Shown piece by piece: positions 8,737 to 18,114 of a stretch of DNA of 64,000 nucleotides (position 1 is the stretch's first letter; the number at the start of each line of letters is the position of its first letter). A program made the position numbers and the translations under genes. This DNA comes from DASXUG01 sp964620425 (GTDB lineage: Bacteria > Pseudomonadota > Gammaproteobacteria > Burkholderiales > Methylophilaceae): the NCBI GenBank assembly GCA_964620425.1, contig CAZUGV010000009.1, positions 1 through 64,000 of the forward strand. Reading direction: 5' to 3'. The notes under the pieces were generated by a model. The model worked only from the letters and a program-made list of their open reading frames with translations. It was not told the origin of the DNA and ran no database searches.

Positions 8737-10959
8737 ATGCCTAATGACGCCGCCAAAAGATCGGCTGATTTTTTAAAAACACAAGTTCCTTTGCTACCAG
8801 CAGATAGCGAAGGCTCTCTACTCACGCTCCGTCTCAGGCAATACCTCAAGCAATCAGATATTGAATCTATCTGGGCAGCTTATCGTTTTAGTGCTGCTGC
8901 CCATGAAGGGCAATTTCGCCGTAGTGGCGAACCTTATATTTCTCACCCCGTTTCTGTTGCAGCAATCTTAGCTGAGTTGCACCTTGATACACCGACCATT
9001 ATCGCTGCGTTGTTGCACGATGTGGTTGAAGATACTGGCATTTCCACTCAAGAAATTAGTGACAAATTTGGCAAACAGGTCGCTGCCTTGGTGGATGGCC
9101 TCTCTAAGCTCGATAAAATTGAGTTTCAAAGCGCAACCCAAGCGCAGGCAGAAAATTTCCGCAAAATGCTGTTGGCGATGTCACAAGACGTACGTGTAAT
9201 TTTGGTCAAACTGGCAGATCGCTTACACAATATGCAAACGCTTGATGTGATGCGCGCAGAAAAGCAACAGCGTATTGCAAAAGAAACGCTCGAAATTTAC
9301 GCGCCGATAGCCAACCGATTGGGGCTGAACGCAATTTATCAAGAGCTTGAAGATTTAAGCTTTAAGTATCTGCACCCCATGCGCTATCGTGTGATTTCAA
9401 AAGCGATTATGGCGGCGCGTGGCAATCGCAAAGAGGTGGTTGGCAAAATTTTGGATGCGATTAAACAGCGTTTGGCGGATATGAAAATTGAAGCTGATAT
9501 TTCTGGTCGCGAAAAGCATCTCTACAGTATTTACAAAAAGATGACGGGTAAAACCATCACCTTTTCACAGATTTACGATATTTACGGCTTTCGGGTAATC
9601 GTTAAAGATTTGCCGACTTGTTACTTAACGCTAGGTGTTTTGCATGGCTTGTATAAGCCGATTCCAGGTAAGTTTAAAGATTATATTGCTATCCCCAAAG
9701 CCAACGGTTATCAGTCTTTACATACGACTTTGTTTGGTCCATTTGGCACGCCAATTGAAGTGCAAGTGCGTAGCCAAGAAATGCACAATATTGCCGATGC
9801 TGGCGTGGCAGCGCACTGGTTGTACAAAACAACCGATGCGCATTTAACCGCATTGCAACAGCAAACGCATCAATGGTTACAACGCTTGTTGGACATTCAA
9901 TCAGAAAGTGTGGATTCACTAGAGTTTTTGGAACACTTTAAGGTCGATTTATTCCCTGATGAAGTGTATGTATTTACCCCCAAAGGCAAGATTTTAGCCC
10001 TCCCTAAAGGCGCCACCGCTGTTGATTTTGCCTACGCGGTGCATACCGATATTGGTAATCGATGCGTTGCCGTTAAAGTAAACCAAGAGCTAGCACCGTT
10101 ACGCACAGAAATGCGCAATGGTGATCATGTCGAAATTATTACCGCCGCGCATGCCCATCCTAATCCTGCGTGGCTTAACTATGTGGTTTCAGGCAAAGCA
10201 CGTGCTCACATTCGACATTATTTGAAGTCGATGCAATCTAAAGAATCGGCACATTTGGGCGAGCGTATGCTTAATCAAGCCCTGCGGGCATTGCATGCGG
10301 ATGTTGCTAAAATTGATGACACGCAATGGCAGAAATTATTGCGTGATTACGGTGCAAAAAGTAAGCAGGAAATCTTGACCGATATTGGCTTGGGTAAACG
10401 TCTCAACGTCATGGTAGCGCATCAGTTGATGGCAATGGGCGAGGAGCATGGTGAGCAACGTCACGCGAAACATACCAACAAACCACTTGGGTCAATTACG
10501 ATACGTGGCTCTGAGGGTATGGCGGTGCAGTTTGCACAGTGTTGCCGACCAATTCCTGGCGATCCGATTTTAGGCTTTATCAATAAAGATAAAGGCTTGG
10601 TCATTCACACGCATGATTGTGAAGCAATCCGTAAATTCCGCGTTGACCCTGAAAAATGGCTAGATGTGGAATGGGCACCAGATACCAAGCGATTATTTAA
10701 GGTCAACCTCAAGCTCGCGGCTGCGAATAAACGTGGCATGCTTGCGCAGATTGCCGCAGGGATTGCGGAAGCTGGCTCAAATATTGATAACATCAATATT
10801 GAAGAGCTAGATAACAGCGCTTACTCCAATATGATTTTTACCGTTCAGGTGGAAAATCGTGTGCATTTGGCGGATTTAATGCGTCGCTTACGCAAAATTC
10901 CAGATGTGGTGCGCATTAACCGCGTTAAGGGTGGCACTTCTGAGCAGCGTATTCAATAG
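8737..10959 (+). CDS. spoT: Bifunctional (p)ppGpp synthetase/hydrolase
   Basis: Stringent-response enzyme of 740 residues that makes and degrades the alarmone (p)ppGpp. Seen in order: the HD hydrolase domain (His70, His94-Asp95 in ALLHDVVEDT), the synthetase domain (YDIYGFRVIV, IPKANGYQSLHTT, EVQVRSQEMH, about 280-370), a TGS domain (about 402-465, DLFPDEVYVFTPKGKIL), a helical middle with CCRPIPGD, and a C-terminal ACT domain (about 665-735). The basic K312-F-K-D315 loop replaces the acidic EXDD of monofunctional RelA, which fits a bifunctional SpoT/Rel type, and the intact HD site supports hydrolase activity. Read with rpoZ. Confidence 0.95.
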   Translation: MPNDAAKRSADFLKTQVPLLPADSEGSLLTLRLRQYLKQSDIESIWAAYRFSAAAHEGQFRRSGEPYISHPVSVAAILAELHLDTPTIIAALLHDVVEDTGISTQEISDKFGKQVAALVDGLSKLDKIEFQSATQAQAENFRKMLLAMSQDVRVILVKLADRLHNMQTLDVMRAEKQQRIAKETLEIYAPIANRLGLNAIYQELEDLSFKYLHPMRYRVISKAIMAARGNRKEVVGKILDAIKQRLADMKIEADISGREKHLYSIYKKMTGKTITFSQIYDIYGFRVIVKDLPTCYLTLGVLHGLYKPIPGKFKDYIAIPKANGYQSLHTTLFGPFGTPIEVQVRSQEMHNIADAGVAAHWLYKTTDAHLTALQQQTHQWLQRLLDIQSESVDSLEFLEHFKVDLFPDEVYVFTPKGKILALPKGATAVDFAYAVHTDIGNRCVAVKVNQELAPLRTEMRNGDHVEIITAAHAHPNPAWLNYVVSGKARAHIRHYLKSMQSKESAHLGERMLNQALRALHADVAKIDDTQWQKLLRDYGAKSKQEILTDIGLGKRLNVMVAHQLMAMGEEHGEQRHAKHTNKPLGSITIRGSEGMAVQFAQCCRPIPGDPILGFINKDKGLVIHTHDCEAIRKFRVDPEKWLDVEWAPDTKRLFKVNLKLAAANKRGMLAQIAAGIAEAGSNIDNINIEELDNSAYSNMIFTVQVENRVHLADLMRRLRKIPDVVRINRVKGGTSEQRIQ

Positions 10960-11016
10960 TGAGTTGATTCCATGTTGGACAAAGTACCCACTAGCCTTCT
11001 GATTTAAGGTGCATTC

Positions 11017-13101
11017 TTGATTTCGTCACCTGAAGTACAAATCACAGCAGTTTCACTATCCAGCGTGAAAGGCTTTACTAAGCCGCTATTAGCTAATTTG
11101 CAGAAGCTTGGTATTGTGGATGTGCAAGGCTTATTGCTGCACTTGCCATTGCGTTATGTGGATGAAACGCATATCACCCCTATTCGGGATTTGCGAACAG
11201 GTGAGCAAGCACAAGTGCAAGGTGAAATCATCCATGCAGAAGTGCAATATAAACCCCGCAAAGCGCTGATTTGTCAGTTACAAGATGCAGGCGGTCAGCA
11301 GCTACTTCTACGTTTTCTACATTTTTACCCAAGTCAGATTTCAGCGCTCAAAGTTGGCACGCAGATACGTGCGCTGGGCGAGGTTAGGCACGGCTTTTTT
11401 GGGTATGAGATGGTGCATCCGCAGTGTCGAAAGGTTGGCGATGAAACGCCCTTGGTGCAGGCGCTAACCCCGATATACCCTACAGTGGCTGGCTTGAGTC
11501 AAGCCAGTTTGCGCAAGGCAATCAGTTGGGCGTTGGCGAACGGTGATCAATCCGAAATACTTCCTCAGCATATTTATAATCAATATCAACTGCCGAGTTT
11601 TGCTAGTAGTTTGAGCGCGCTTCACCACCCAAGCCCAGATACTAGTTTGCAGGCAATTGAAAATCGTACCTCAACCGCATGGCGACGTTTAGCGTTTGAT
11701 GAATTGCTGGCACAACAATTATCCATGCGTCGGCACTATGAACGTCGGCGTACCGTGAGCGCGCCAATCTTTCAGCCTTCAAAAAAGTTGATTACAGCAT
11801 TACTCAAAAGTTTGCCGTTTCCGCTTACCCAAGCACAACAGCGGGTGGCGATGGAAATTGGACAAGATTTAGCACAACCTCACCCCATGCAACGATTGCT
11901 ACAAGGCGATGTGGGCAGTGGCAAAACTATCGTGGCTACAATGGCAGCGTTGCAGGCGATAGAAAATGGCTTTCAAGCAGCGATTATGGCGCCTACCGAA
12001 ATTTTGGCTGAACAACATTATAAAAAAATGCAGGGCTGGCTAGCACCGCTAGGCGTTGAAATTGCGTGGTTATCAGGCAGTCAATCGAAAAAGGCGCGTG
12101 AGCCTGCATTGCAAGCCATTGCCAATGGGCAAGCCAAGTTGGCTGTAGGCACGCATGCCTTGTTTCAAGAGCAAGTGAGCTTTGCCAAACTCGGTTTGGT
12201 CATCGTAGATGAGCAACATCGGTTTGGCGTACAACAACGATTATTATTTAAACAGAAAGGGCAAAGCGAGCAAGCAATTGCGCCACATCAATTGATGATG
12301 TCCGCGACACCTATTCCACGTACTTTGTCGATGAGTTATTTCGCCGATTTAGATGTTTCGGTGATTGATGAGTTGCCGCCAGGGCGCACCCCTGTTGCCA
12401 CCAAGCTCATTGCATCAGGTCGCCGCGATGAGGTGTTTGAGAAAGTGCGTGCGGCCTGTTTAGAAGGACGACAAGCGTATTGGGTGTGTCCTTTGATTGA
12501 GGAGTCAGAAGCTTTACAACTGCAAACGGCAACAGATACTTTTGAATCTTTACAAGCAACATTTCCTGAACTGCGGGTGGGCTTGGTTCACGGGCGTATG
12601 AAGCCCGCTGAGAAGCAAGCCATTATGCAAGCCTTTAGTGCGGGTGAAATTCAGCTATTAGTTGCAACCACAGTGATAGAGGTAGGCGTTGATGTCCCCA
12701 ATGCCAGTTTAATGGTGATAGAGCACGCTGAACGTATGGGTTTGAGCCAGTTACATCAACTGCGTGGGCGTGTTGGGCGTGGTGCGGCAAAAAGTGCGTG
12801 TATTTTGCTCTATCAAAAGCCCTTGTCAGAAACTGCGCGCGCCCGACTCAAAATAATTTTTGAATCAAATGATGGGTTTGAAATTGCGAAAGCTGACCTC
12901 GCCTTACGCGGCCCTGGTGAGTTTATGGGCGTGCGGCAAAGTGGTGTACCCATGCTCAAAATTGCCGATTTAGAGCGTGATGTAGATTTATTAGAAGCGG
13001 CTCAAGCCTTAGCGGCCGAGTTGCTTAAAAACAACCAAAATGAAGTAGAGCGCCATTTGGCGCGCTGGATGGGCATGGCGGAGCAATGGGTGAAAGTATA
13101 A
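11017..13101 (+). CDS. recG: ATP-dependent DNA helicase RecG
   Basis: Branched-DNA translocase that remodels stalled forks and Holliday junctions. Seen: the N-terminal wedge/OB domain (LLLHLPLRYVDET, about 40-150), Walker A GDVGSGKT (about 297-304), APTEILAEQH, VDEQHRFGVQQR (DEQH box), MSATPIPRTL, and the C-terminal helicase half with VATTVIEVGVDVPNA and QLRGRVGRG. The 694 residues match the family. The start is a TTG: an in-frame stop lies ten bases upstream of it, no Met codon occurs before the conserved region, and AAGGTG precedes it at about 6 bases. Confidence 0.95.
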   Translation: MISSPEVQITAVSLSSVKGFTKPLLANLQKLGIVDVQGLLLHLPLRYVDETHITPIRDLRTGEQAQVQGEIIHAEVQYKPRKALICQLQDAGGQQLLLRFLHFYPSQISALKVGTQIRALGEVRHGFFGYEMVHPQCRKVGDETPLVQALTPIYPTVAGLSQASLRKAISWALANGDQSEILPQHIYNQYQLPSFASSLSALHHPSPDTSLQAIENRTSTAWRRLAFDELLAQQLSMRRHYERRRTVSAPIFQPSKKLITALLKSLPFPLTQAQQRVAMEIGQDLAQPHPMQRLLQGDVGSGKTIVATMAALQAIENGFQAAIMAPTEILAEQHYKKMQGWLAPLGVEIAWLSGSQSKKAREPALQAIANGQAKLAVGTHALFQEQVSFAKLGLVIVDEQHRFGVQQRLLFKQKGQSEQAIAPHQLMMSATPIPRTLSMSYFADLDVSVIDELPPGRTPVATKLIASGRRDEVFEKVRAACLEGRQAYWVCPLIEESEALQLQTATDTFESLQATFPELRVGLVHGRMKPAEKQAIMQAFSAGEIQLLVATTVIEVGVDVPNASLMVIEHAERMGLSQLHQLRGRVGRGAAKSACILLYQKPLSETARARLKIIFESNDGFEIAKADLALRGPGEFMGVRQSGVPMLKIADLERDVDLLEAAQALAAELLKNNQNEVERHLARWMGMAEQWVKV

Positions 13102-13111
13102 TGGTAAGTTA

Positions 13112-13693
13112 TTGTGCGATAATCTTGCTGTGAAAAATTCGGCTCAATTTATTTCATTGCGACAATCTTGGCTTAAAAAACCAATTTCAAGCTCGGTTTA
13201 TCGCCCTTGGTTATTGTCAAATGACTCTTTAACGCATCGTTTACAACAACACTTTCCCGATTTTTCGGTTCAACTATTAACCATGCAGATGGATAAACCT
13301 CTGCTTGGTGAGTTTGCAAGAATGCGTTTATCCAGTCGAGAGCCAGTACTGGTGCGAGAGGTGCATTTGTCGGGGAAATCTCAGCCCGTGGTATTTGCGC
13401 ACAGTGTGCTACCGCGTCGTCACTTGCGTGGGGCGTGGCTTGGGTTGCGTTTACTCCGCAGCAAACCGTTAGGCGCTTCTTTGTTTTCAAACCCTAAAGT
13501 TTGCCGAGCTAGTATGGAGTTTAAGAAATTAAACCCTCATCATCGGCTCTTTCAACTAGCCTCTGCGCATTTGCAACAGCAACATCAGCCTGATGTATTA
13601 TGGGCAAGGCGTTCCATTTTTATGTTAAATCATGCAAGAATTATGGTTACAGAAGTGTTTTTGCCGCATGTGTTAACTCACACGAAAAAATAG
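13112..13693 (+). CDS. ubiC: Chorismate pyruvate-lyase
   Basis: Removes pyruvate from chorismate to give 4-hydroxybenzoate, the first committed step of ubiquinone synthesis; cytosolic. Seen: the SLRQSWLKKP N-terminus, VLVREVHLSG with the product-pocket Arg, VFAHSVLPR, LGLRLLRSKPLGASLF and WARRSIFMLNHARIMVTEVFLP, all typical of UbiC. The ORF begins with TTG at 13112 (193 residues); a GTG at 13130 is an equally possible start. It lies directly before ubiA, which uses its product. Confidence 0.92.
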   Translation: MCDNLAVKNSAQFISLRQSWLKKPISSSVYRPWLLSNDSLTHRLQQHFPDFSVQLLTMQMDKPLLGEFARMRLSSREPVLVREVHLSGKSQPVVFAHSVLPRRHLRGAWLGLRLLRSKPLGASLFSNPKVCRASMEFKKLNPHHRLFQLASAHLQQQHQPDVLWARRSIFMLNHARIMVTEVFLPHVLTHTKK

Positions 13694-13695
13694 AG

Positions 13696-14562
13696 ATGGC
13701 TAACAAAAAACTCATCGACAAATTAAATGCGTATGAACGCCTAATGCGCTTGGATAAACCCATCGGCATTTTATTATTGCTATGGCCAACGCTATGGGCT
13801 TTATGGATCGCAGGTGAAGGGCGACCTGAACCGATTTTTGTCGCCATTTTTACGATGGGGACAATCTTGATGCGATCGGCTGGTTGCGTAATGAACGATA
13901 TTGCTGACCGTAAATATGATGGTCATGTTGAACGTACGAAAGCTAGACCCCTAGCGACAGGCGAAGTGAGCGTGAAAGAAGCCGTCATGCTTGCGGTTGT
14001 GTTAAGTTTAATTGCATTTGGCTTCGTGTTATCTTTAAATCCGCTTACCATCAAGCTGTCTTTTTGTGCTCTATTTTTAGCGGCAAGCTATCCACTCACC
14101 AAACGCTTCTTTGCGATACCGCAGGCGTATTTGGGAATTGCTTTTGGTTTCGGCATCCCCATGGCATTTGCCGCGCTCACTGGAGAAGTTCCAGCCGTGG
14201 CTTGGTTGATGCTGCTTGCCAATATATTTTGGGCGCTAGCTTATGATACCGAATATGCCATGGTAGATAGGGAAGACGATTTAAAAATCGGCATTCGTTC
14301 ATCCGCCATATTTTTTGGGCGGCGAGATGTTGCAATGATTATGATGTGCTATGCCACAACCTTGGTGCTAATGGCGGCGGTTGGCTATATTGTAGAATTG
14401 CACTGGACATACTATATAGGCATCGCCATCGCGGCTATCATTGCGCTATACCATTACAAATTGATTAAAAACCGCGAAAGAAATGCATGCTTCAAAGCAT
14501 TTCTGCATAACAATTGGTTTGGTGCGGCTATATTTCTGGGCTTCTTGTTGAGTATGCATTAA
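13696..14562 (+). CDS. ubiA: 4-hydroxybenzoate octaprenyltransferase
   Basis: Integral membrane prenyltransferase that attaches the polyprenyl tail to 4-hydroxybenzoate in ubiquinone synthesis. Seen: about eight hydrophobic segments, the first Asp-rich motif NDIADRKYDG with the adjoining RTKARPL, and the second motif YDTEYAMVDREDD, which together bind the prenyl diphosphate through magnesium. I start at ATG 13696 (MANKKLIDKL, 288 residues), two bases after the ubiC stop and preceded by AGAG; the open frame upstream overlaps ubiC and is not family-like. Confidence 0.96.
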   Translation: MANKKLIDKLNAYERLMRLDKPIGILLLLWPTLWALWIAGEGRPEPIFVAIFTMGTILMRSAGCVMNDIADRKYDGHVERTKARPLATGEVSVKEAVMLAVVLSLIAFGFVLSLNPLTIKLSFCALFLAASYPLTKRFFAIPQAYLGIAFGFGIPMAFAALTGEVPAVAWLMLLANIFWALAYDTEYAMVDREDDLKIGIRSSAIFFGRRDVAMIMMCYATTLVLMAAVGYIVELHWTYYIGIAIAAIIALYHYKLIKNRERNACFKAFLHNNWFGAAIFLGFLLSMH

Positions 14563-14644
14563 CAATATTGCCTATTTAAAAACTGCAAATTGATTGCGTG
14601 TTGAAAGATAATTAAGAAAAATACATAATAAAGCTAGATTCTGT

Positions 14645-14674
14645 TTGACAAACCATTCCAAATCGACATAGAAT
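14645..14674 (+). promoter_or_regulatory. Sigma70-type promoter of rplM-rpsI
   Basis: A perfect -35 box TTGACA (14645-14650) and a -10 box TAGAAT (14669-14674) are separated by 18 bases, placing transcription start near 14681, about 33 bases before the rplM ATG. This strength fits a ribosomal protein operon. Confidence 0.75.
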
Positions 14675-14713
14675 CGCGCTCTTAATTTTTTTCAGCGATT
14701 CATAGATAGTCAT

Positions 14714-15154
14714 ATGAAAACATTCTCAGCAAAAGCGCACGAAGTAAAGCGCGACTGGTTCGTAGTAGATGCTACCGATCTAGTGCTAGGCCGTTTGGCC
14801 AGCGAAATTGCCCACCGTTTACGTGGCAAACATAAAACAATTTATACGCCACACGTTGATACTGGTGACTATATTGTTGTGATTAACGCAGACAAAATCA
14901 AAGTGACAGGGACTAAAGATTTAAACAAGCTTTACCACCGTCACTCTGGCTACCCAGGCGGCATCTCAACAACTACCTTTGGCAAAATGCAAGACCGTTT
15001 TCCAGGCCGTGCTTTAGAAAAAGCCGTTAAAGGTATGTTGCCAAAAGGTCCATTGGGTTATGCAATGTTCCGCAAAATGAAAGTGTATGCTGGTGCAAAA
15101 CACGATCACTCTGCGCAACAACCACAACCTTTAGTGATTAAAAGCCAAGCGTAA
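14714..15154 (+). CDS. rplM: Large ribosomal subunit protein uL13
   Basis: Structural protein of the 50S subunit, 146 residues. Seen: MKTFSAKAHEVKRDWFVVDA, LGRLASEIAHRLRGKHK, DTGDYIVVINADKIKVTG, YRHSGYPGG-like YHRHSGYPGG and VKGMLPKGPLGYAMFRKMKVYAG, all family signatures. It is first in the two-gene rplM-rpsI operon with its own promoter, followed 20 bases later by rpsI. Confidence 0.98.
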   Translation: MKTFSAKAHEVKRDWFVVDATDLVLGRLASEIAHRLRGKHKTIYTPHVDTGDYIVVINADKIKVTGTKDLNKLYHRHSGYPGGISTTTFGKMQDRFPGRALEKAVKGMLPKGPLGYAMFRKMKVYAGAKHDHSAQQPQPLVIKSQA

Positions 15155-15174
15155 GCCCACGAATAGGATAAAAA

Positions 15175-15567
15175 ATGATTGGTAAATATAATTATGGGAC
15201 TGGTCGCCGTAAAAGCTCAGTAGCCCGTGTGTTTTTGAAATCAGGTCAAGGTAATATCATTGTGAATGATAAGCCTGTTGATGAGTATTTTTCACGTGTG
15301 ACATCACGCATGATTTTACGTCAGCCTTTAGAGTTAACAAACAACACTGGTAGCTTTGACATTATGGTCAATGTTTACGGTGGTGGTGAATCAGGTCAAG
15401 CTGGTGCGGTGCGTCATGGCATTACGCGTGCGTTGATTGACTATGATGCAGCTTTAAAAAGCGCATTATCAAAAGCTGGTTTTGTAACACGTGATGCACG
15501 TGAAGTTGAGCGTAAAAAAGTTGGTCTACGCAAAGCGCGTCGTCGTAAACAATTCTCTAAGCGTTAA
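15175..15567 (+). CDS. rpsI: Small ribosomal subunit protein uS9
   Basis: 30S protein whose C-terminal tail reaches the decoding P site. Seen: YNYGTGRRKSSVARVFLKSG, the GGGESGQAGAVRHGITRAL core and the basic tail ending RKARRRKQFSKR, with the C-terminal Lys-Arg that contacts P-site tRNA. 130 residues as usual. A strong terminator follows. Confidence 0.98.
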   Translation: MIGKYNYGTGRRKSSVARVFLKSGQGNIIVNDKPVDEYFSRVTSRMILRQPLELTNNTGSFDIMVNVYGGGESGQAGAVRHGITRALIDYDAALKSALSKAGFVTRDAREVERKKVGLRKARRRKQFSKR

Positions 15568-15586
15568 TATTTCGCTTGGGATATTC

Positions 15587-15615
15587 AAAAAAGCCGCATG
15601 TATGCGGCTTTTTTG
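15587..15615 (+). terminator. Intrinsic terminator of rplM-rpsI
   Basis: An A-run precedes the stem AAGCCGCAT/ATGCGGCTT with a very short loop (15591-15610), followed directly by a T-run. It is about 20 bases after the rpsI stop and could work in both directions. Confidence 0.9.
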
Positions 15616-15722
15616 CTTTATATTCGGTCGGTTTAATGTTTGCTAATATTGATTATGAGTTCTTAAACCACCAAGTTTTTGTTACTATCTATGTTTAGCG
15701 TTTAATTGTTTGCGATAAAGTA

Positions 15723-16760
15723 ATGAGTAAATTAAAAGTTGGTATTGTTGGTGGAACGGGATACACAGGGGTTGAGCTGTTGCGCCTGCTCGCACTGCAT
15801 CCTCAAGCTGAATTAACTGTCATTACCTCTCGTGGTGAAGCGGGCTTGCCCGTGGCGGATATGTTCCCTAGCCTACGTGGCTATGTGGATTTGCTATTCA
15901 CCGATCCTGCGACAGTAGATTTAAGCATTTGTGACATCGTATTTTTTGCTACGCCAAATGGTATCGCCATGCAGCAAACTCGCGAGCTTTTATCCAAAGG
16001 TGTACGCGTCGTAGATTTGGCAGCAGATTTTAGAATCAAAGATGTAACCGTATGGGAAAAATGGTACGGGATGACGCATGCCTGTCCAGATTTAGTTGCT
16101 GAAGCAGTTTATGGCTTGCCTGAAGTCAATCGAGAAAAGATTCGCAATGCTAAATTGGTGGCGAATCCAGGATGTTACCCCACGGCTGTGCAGCTAGGTT
16201 TTTTACCCTTGCTAGAGGCGGGCGTGATTGACCCTAGCTTTTTGATTGCCGATGCTAAATCAGGCGTAAGTGGTGCTGGGCGTAAGGCGGAGGTGCATAC
16301 CTTATTGGCTGAAGCTGGAGATAACTTCAAAGCCTATGGTGTTAGCGGACATAGACACTTACCTGAAATTAGTCAGGGACTAGAAAATTTTAGTGGCAAA
16401 CCTGTGAATTTGACTTTCACCCCTCACTTGTTACCCATGATACGCGGCATACATGCTACGCTTTATGCGAAATTAAATAAGCAAGATGTTGATCTACAAA
16501 GTTTGTTTGAAGCACGCTACGCACAAGAGCGCTTTGTTGATGTATTGCCTAAGGGTAGTCACCCTGAAACCCGTTCAGTGCGCGGCTCAAATCAGTGTCG
16601 TATCGCGGTGCATCAACCACAAGGTGGTGACACTGTGGTGATATTGTCAGTCATTGATAATTTGGTTAAAGGTGCAGCAGGTCAGGCGGTGCAGAACATG
16701 AATATTATGTTTAATCTAGCTGAAAATTTGGGCCTAGAAGTAGTGCCGTTACTGCCTTAA
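15723..16760 (+). CDS. argC: N-acetyl-gamma-glutamyl-phosphate reductase
   Basis: Third step of arginine synthesis: NADPH-dependent reduction of N-acetylglutamyl phosphate to the semialdehyde. Seen: dinucleotide-binding GIVGGTGYTGVELLRLL (8-24), FFATPNGIA, the catalytic Cys151 in NPGCYPTAV, KSGVSGAGRKA, and HRHLPEI with the substrate-contacting His. 345 residues is typical. It begins after the rpsI terminator with its own upstream region and is followed after 8 bases by a small coiled-coil membrane protein. Confidence 0.96.
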   Translation: MSKLKVGIVGGTGYTGVELLRLLALHPQAELTVITSRGEAGLPVADMFPSLRGYVDLLFTDPATVDLSICDIVFFATPNGIAMQQTRELLSKGVRVVDLAADFRIKDVTVWEKWYGMTHACPDLVAEAVYGLPEVNREKIRNAKLVANPGCYPTAVQLGFLPLLEAGVIDPSFLIADAKSGVSGAGRKAEVHTLLAEAGDNFKAYGVSGHRHLPEISQGLENFSGKPVNLTFTPHLLPMIRGIHATLYAKLNKQDVDLQSLFEARYAQERFVDVLPKGSHPETRSVRGSNQCRIAVHQPQGGDTVVILSVIDNLVKGAAGQAVQNMNIMFNLAENLGLEVVPLLP

Positions 16761-16768
16761 GCTGGAAA

Positions 16769-17155
16769 ATGAAACGCGCCATTACACCAATTACAAGAAA
16801 GTTTAAGCGACATTATGGCGTATCCGCTAAAAACTTGACGGTACGCTCTAAACAACCTTGGTATTGGCAACTTGGCTTAGCGGTGATGCTGATATTTTCA
16901 GGCTACCTGATTGCTTACTGGCATTTTACTGGTGGAAAATTTTGGCATTTTTCAGATAATATACAAAAAATCACTGCTGAAAACTCAAGCTTACAAGCTA
17001 AAGTAATACAGCTTGAGCGTCAGCTACAAGTGCAACAGGTCGCTCAAAATAATCTGGCGAATGATTTAAAATCATTACAAGATGAAAGCTTGAAGCTAAA
17101 ACAAGATGTACTTTTTTATAAAAACATCGTCAATGAAAAGAAACATATTCAGTAG
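16769..17155 (+). CDS. Membrane-anchored coiled-coil protein, unknown function
   Basis: A 128-residue bitopic protein. Seen: a basic N-terminus of about 35 residues, one membrane segment (about 36-54, LGLAVMLIFSGYLIAYWHF), then a Gln/Leu-rich coiled coil (about 68-125) that would lie in the periplasm by the positive-inside rule. It sits between argC and the bactofilin gene, 49 bases before the latter, so it may act with bactofilin in envelope or cell-shape functions; this is an inference from position. I do not assign a named family. Confidence 0.7.
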   Translation: MKRAITPITRKFKRHYGVSAKNLTVRSKQPWYWQLGLAVMLIFSGYLIAYWHFTGGKFWHFSDNIQKITAENSSLQAKVIQLERQLQVQQVAQNNLANDLKSLQDESLKLKQDVLFYKNIVNEKKHIQ

Positions 17156-17204
17156 AATAGATATTACAACTTAACCATCATCGATTCCAAAAGTAGAGGA
17201 AGTA

Positions 17205-17597
17205 ATGTTTTTTAAAAAAAGTGACAAACCTACTAGTCGTATTGATACCTTAATTGGTAGCGACACGCGCATTGAAGGTAATATCTATTTTGCTGGCGGA
17301 TTGAGAGTGGATGGCATCATTAAAGGTGATGTAAAGGAGGCATCTTCCGAGCTCGGTACCGTTGTGTTAAGTGAGCATGGTCAAATTGAGGGCACTGTCG
17401 TTGTTTCCCGCATCATGTTAAATGGCAAGGTTATAGGCCCAGTACACGCTAAGGACTATGTCGAACTTCAACCCAAAGCCCGTGTCTTAGGTGATGTATA
17501 TTACAAGGTGATTGAAATGCACACTGGTGCGGTGATTGAAGGCAATTTAATTTACCAAGGTGAGCAAGAAGTAAAATTGTTGACGAATAAAGATTGA
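17205..17597 (+). CDS. Bactofilin (polymer-forming cytoskeletal protein)
   Basis: Self-assembling beta-helical cytoskeletal protein of 130 residues. Seen: the start GSDTRIEGNIYFAGGLRVDGIIKGDV and repeated six-residue beta-helix turns with alternating Gly/Val/Ile through residue 118. Bactofilins form filaments at the inner membrane and often position cell-wall enzymes; an M23 murein peptidase gene lies 3 kb away on the other strand. The AGAGGAAGT ribosome site precedes the ATG. The exact cellular role is unknown. Confidence 0.92.
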   Translation: MFFKKSDKPTSRIDTLIGSDTRIEGNIYFAGGLRVDGIIKGDVKEASSELGTVVLSEHGQIEGTVVVSRIMLNGKVIGPVHAKDYVELQPKARVLGDVYYKVIEMHTGAVIEGNLIYQGEQEVKLLTNKD

Positions 17598-17652
17598 CCC
17601 GTTGCTATGACAGCGCGATAATGAAATATGTAGTAAATTTAAGGAGTTGATT

Positions 17653-18018
17653 ATGAATGCAGTTGCCGAAGTACAAGATTTAAATATACCTGCTCCGTTA
17701 GTTTTTACGGATAATGCAGCAAAAAAAGTAAAAGAACTTATTGAGGAGGAAGGCTCTCCTGATCTTAAATTACGCGTGTTTGTCAGCGGCGGTGGTTGCT
17801 CTGGCTTTCAATATGGCTTTACTTTTGAAGATACCAGCAACGACGATGACACTATGGTCGATAACGATGGCGTGACCTTACTGATTGACCCAATGAGTTT
17901 GCAATATTTGGTTGGTGCCGAGATTGATTATCAAGATAGCCTGCAAGGCTCTCAATTTGTAATCCGCAACCCAAATGCCACAACAACTTGTGGTTGTGGA
18001 TCCTCTTTCTCAGCCTAA
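17653..18018 (+). CDS. erpA: Iron-sulfur cluster insertion protein ErpA
   Basis: A-type carrier that passes [4Fe-4S] clusters to apo-enzymes; in E. coli its clients include IspH/IspG, and ispH is present in this window. Seen: Cys49 in VSGGGCSGFQYGF and the C-terminal pair Cys113 and Cys115 in TTCGCGSSF, the three cluster ligands. I start at ATG 17653 (121 residues), six bases after a perfect AAGGAG; the TTG at 17647 overlaps this ribosome site and is rejected. Confidence 0.96.
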   Translation: MNAVAEVQDLNIPAPLVFTDNAAKKVKELIEEEGSPDLKLRVFVSGGGCSGFQYGFTFEDTSNDDDTMVDNDGVTLLIDPMSLQYLVGAEIDYQDSLQGSQFVIRNPNATTTCGCGSSFSA

Positions 18019-18073
18019 CTTTAGCTGGTACCGATTTTATTCGGTTTGAAAGAACGGCAGCAGTTAGGGTAAT

Positions 18074-18100
18074 AAAAAAGGAGCTTATGCTCCTTTTTTA
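18074..18100. terminator. Bidirectional terminator between erpA and gltA
   Basis: The stem AAAAAAGGAGC/GCTCCTTTTTT with a tiny TTAT loop has A and T runs on both sides, so it can stop erpA transcripts (plus) and gltA transcripts (minus), which converge here. Confidence 0.88.
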
Positions 18101-18114
18101 TTACCTATACTAAA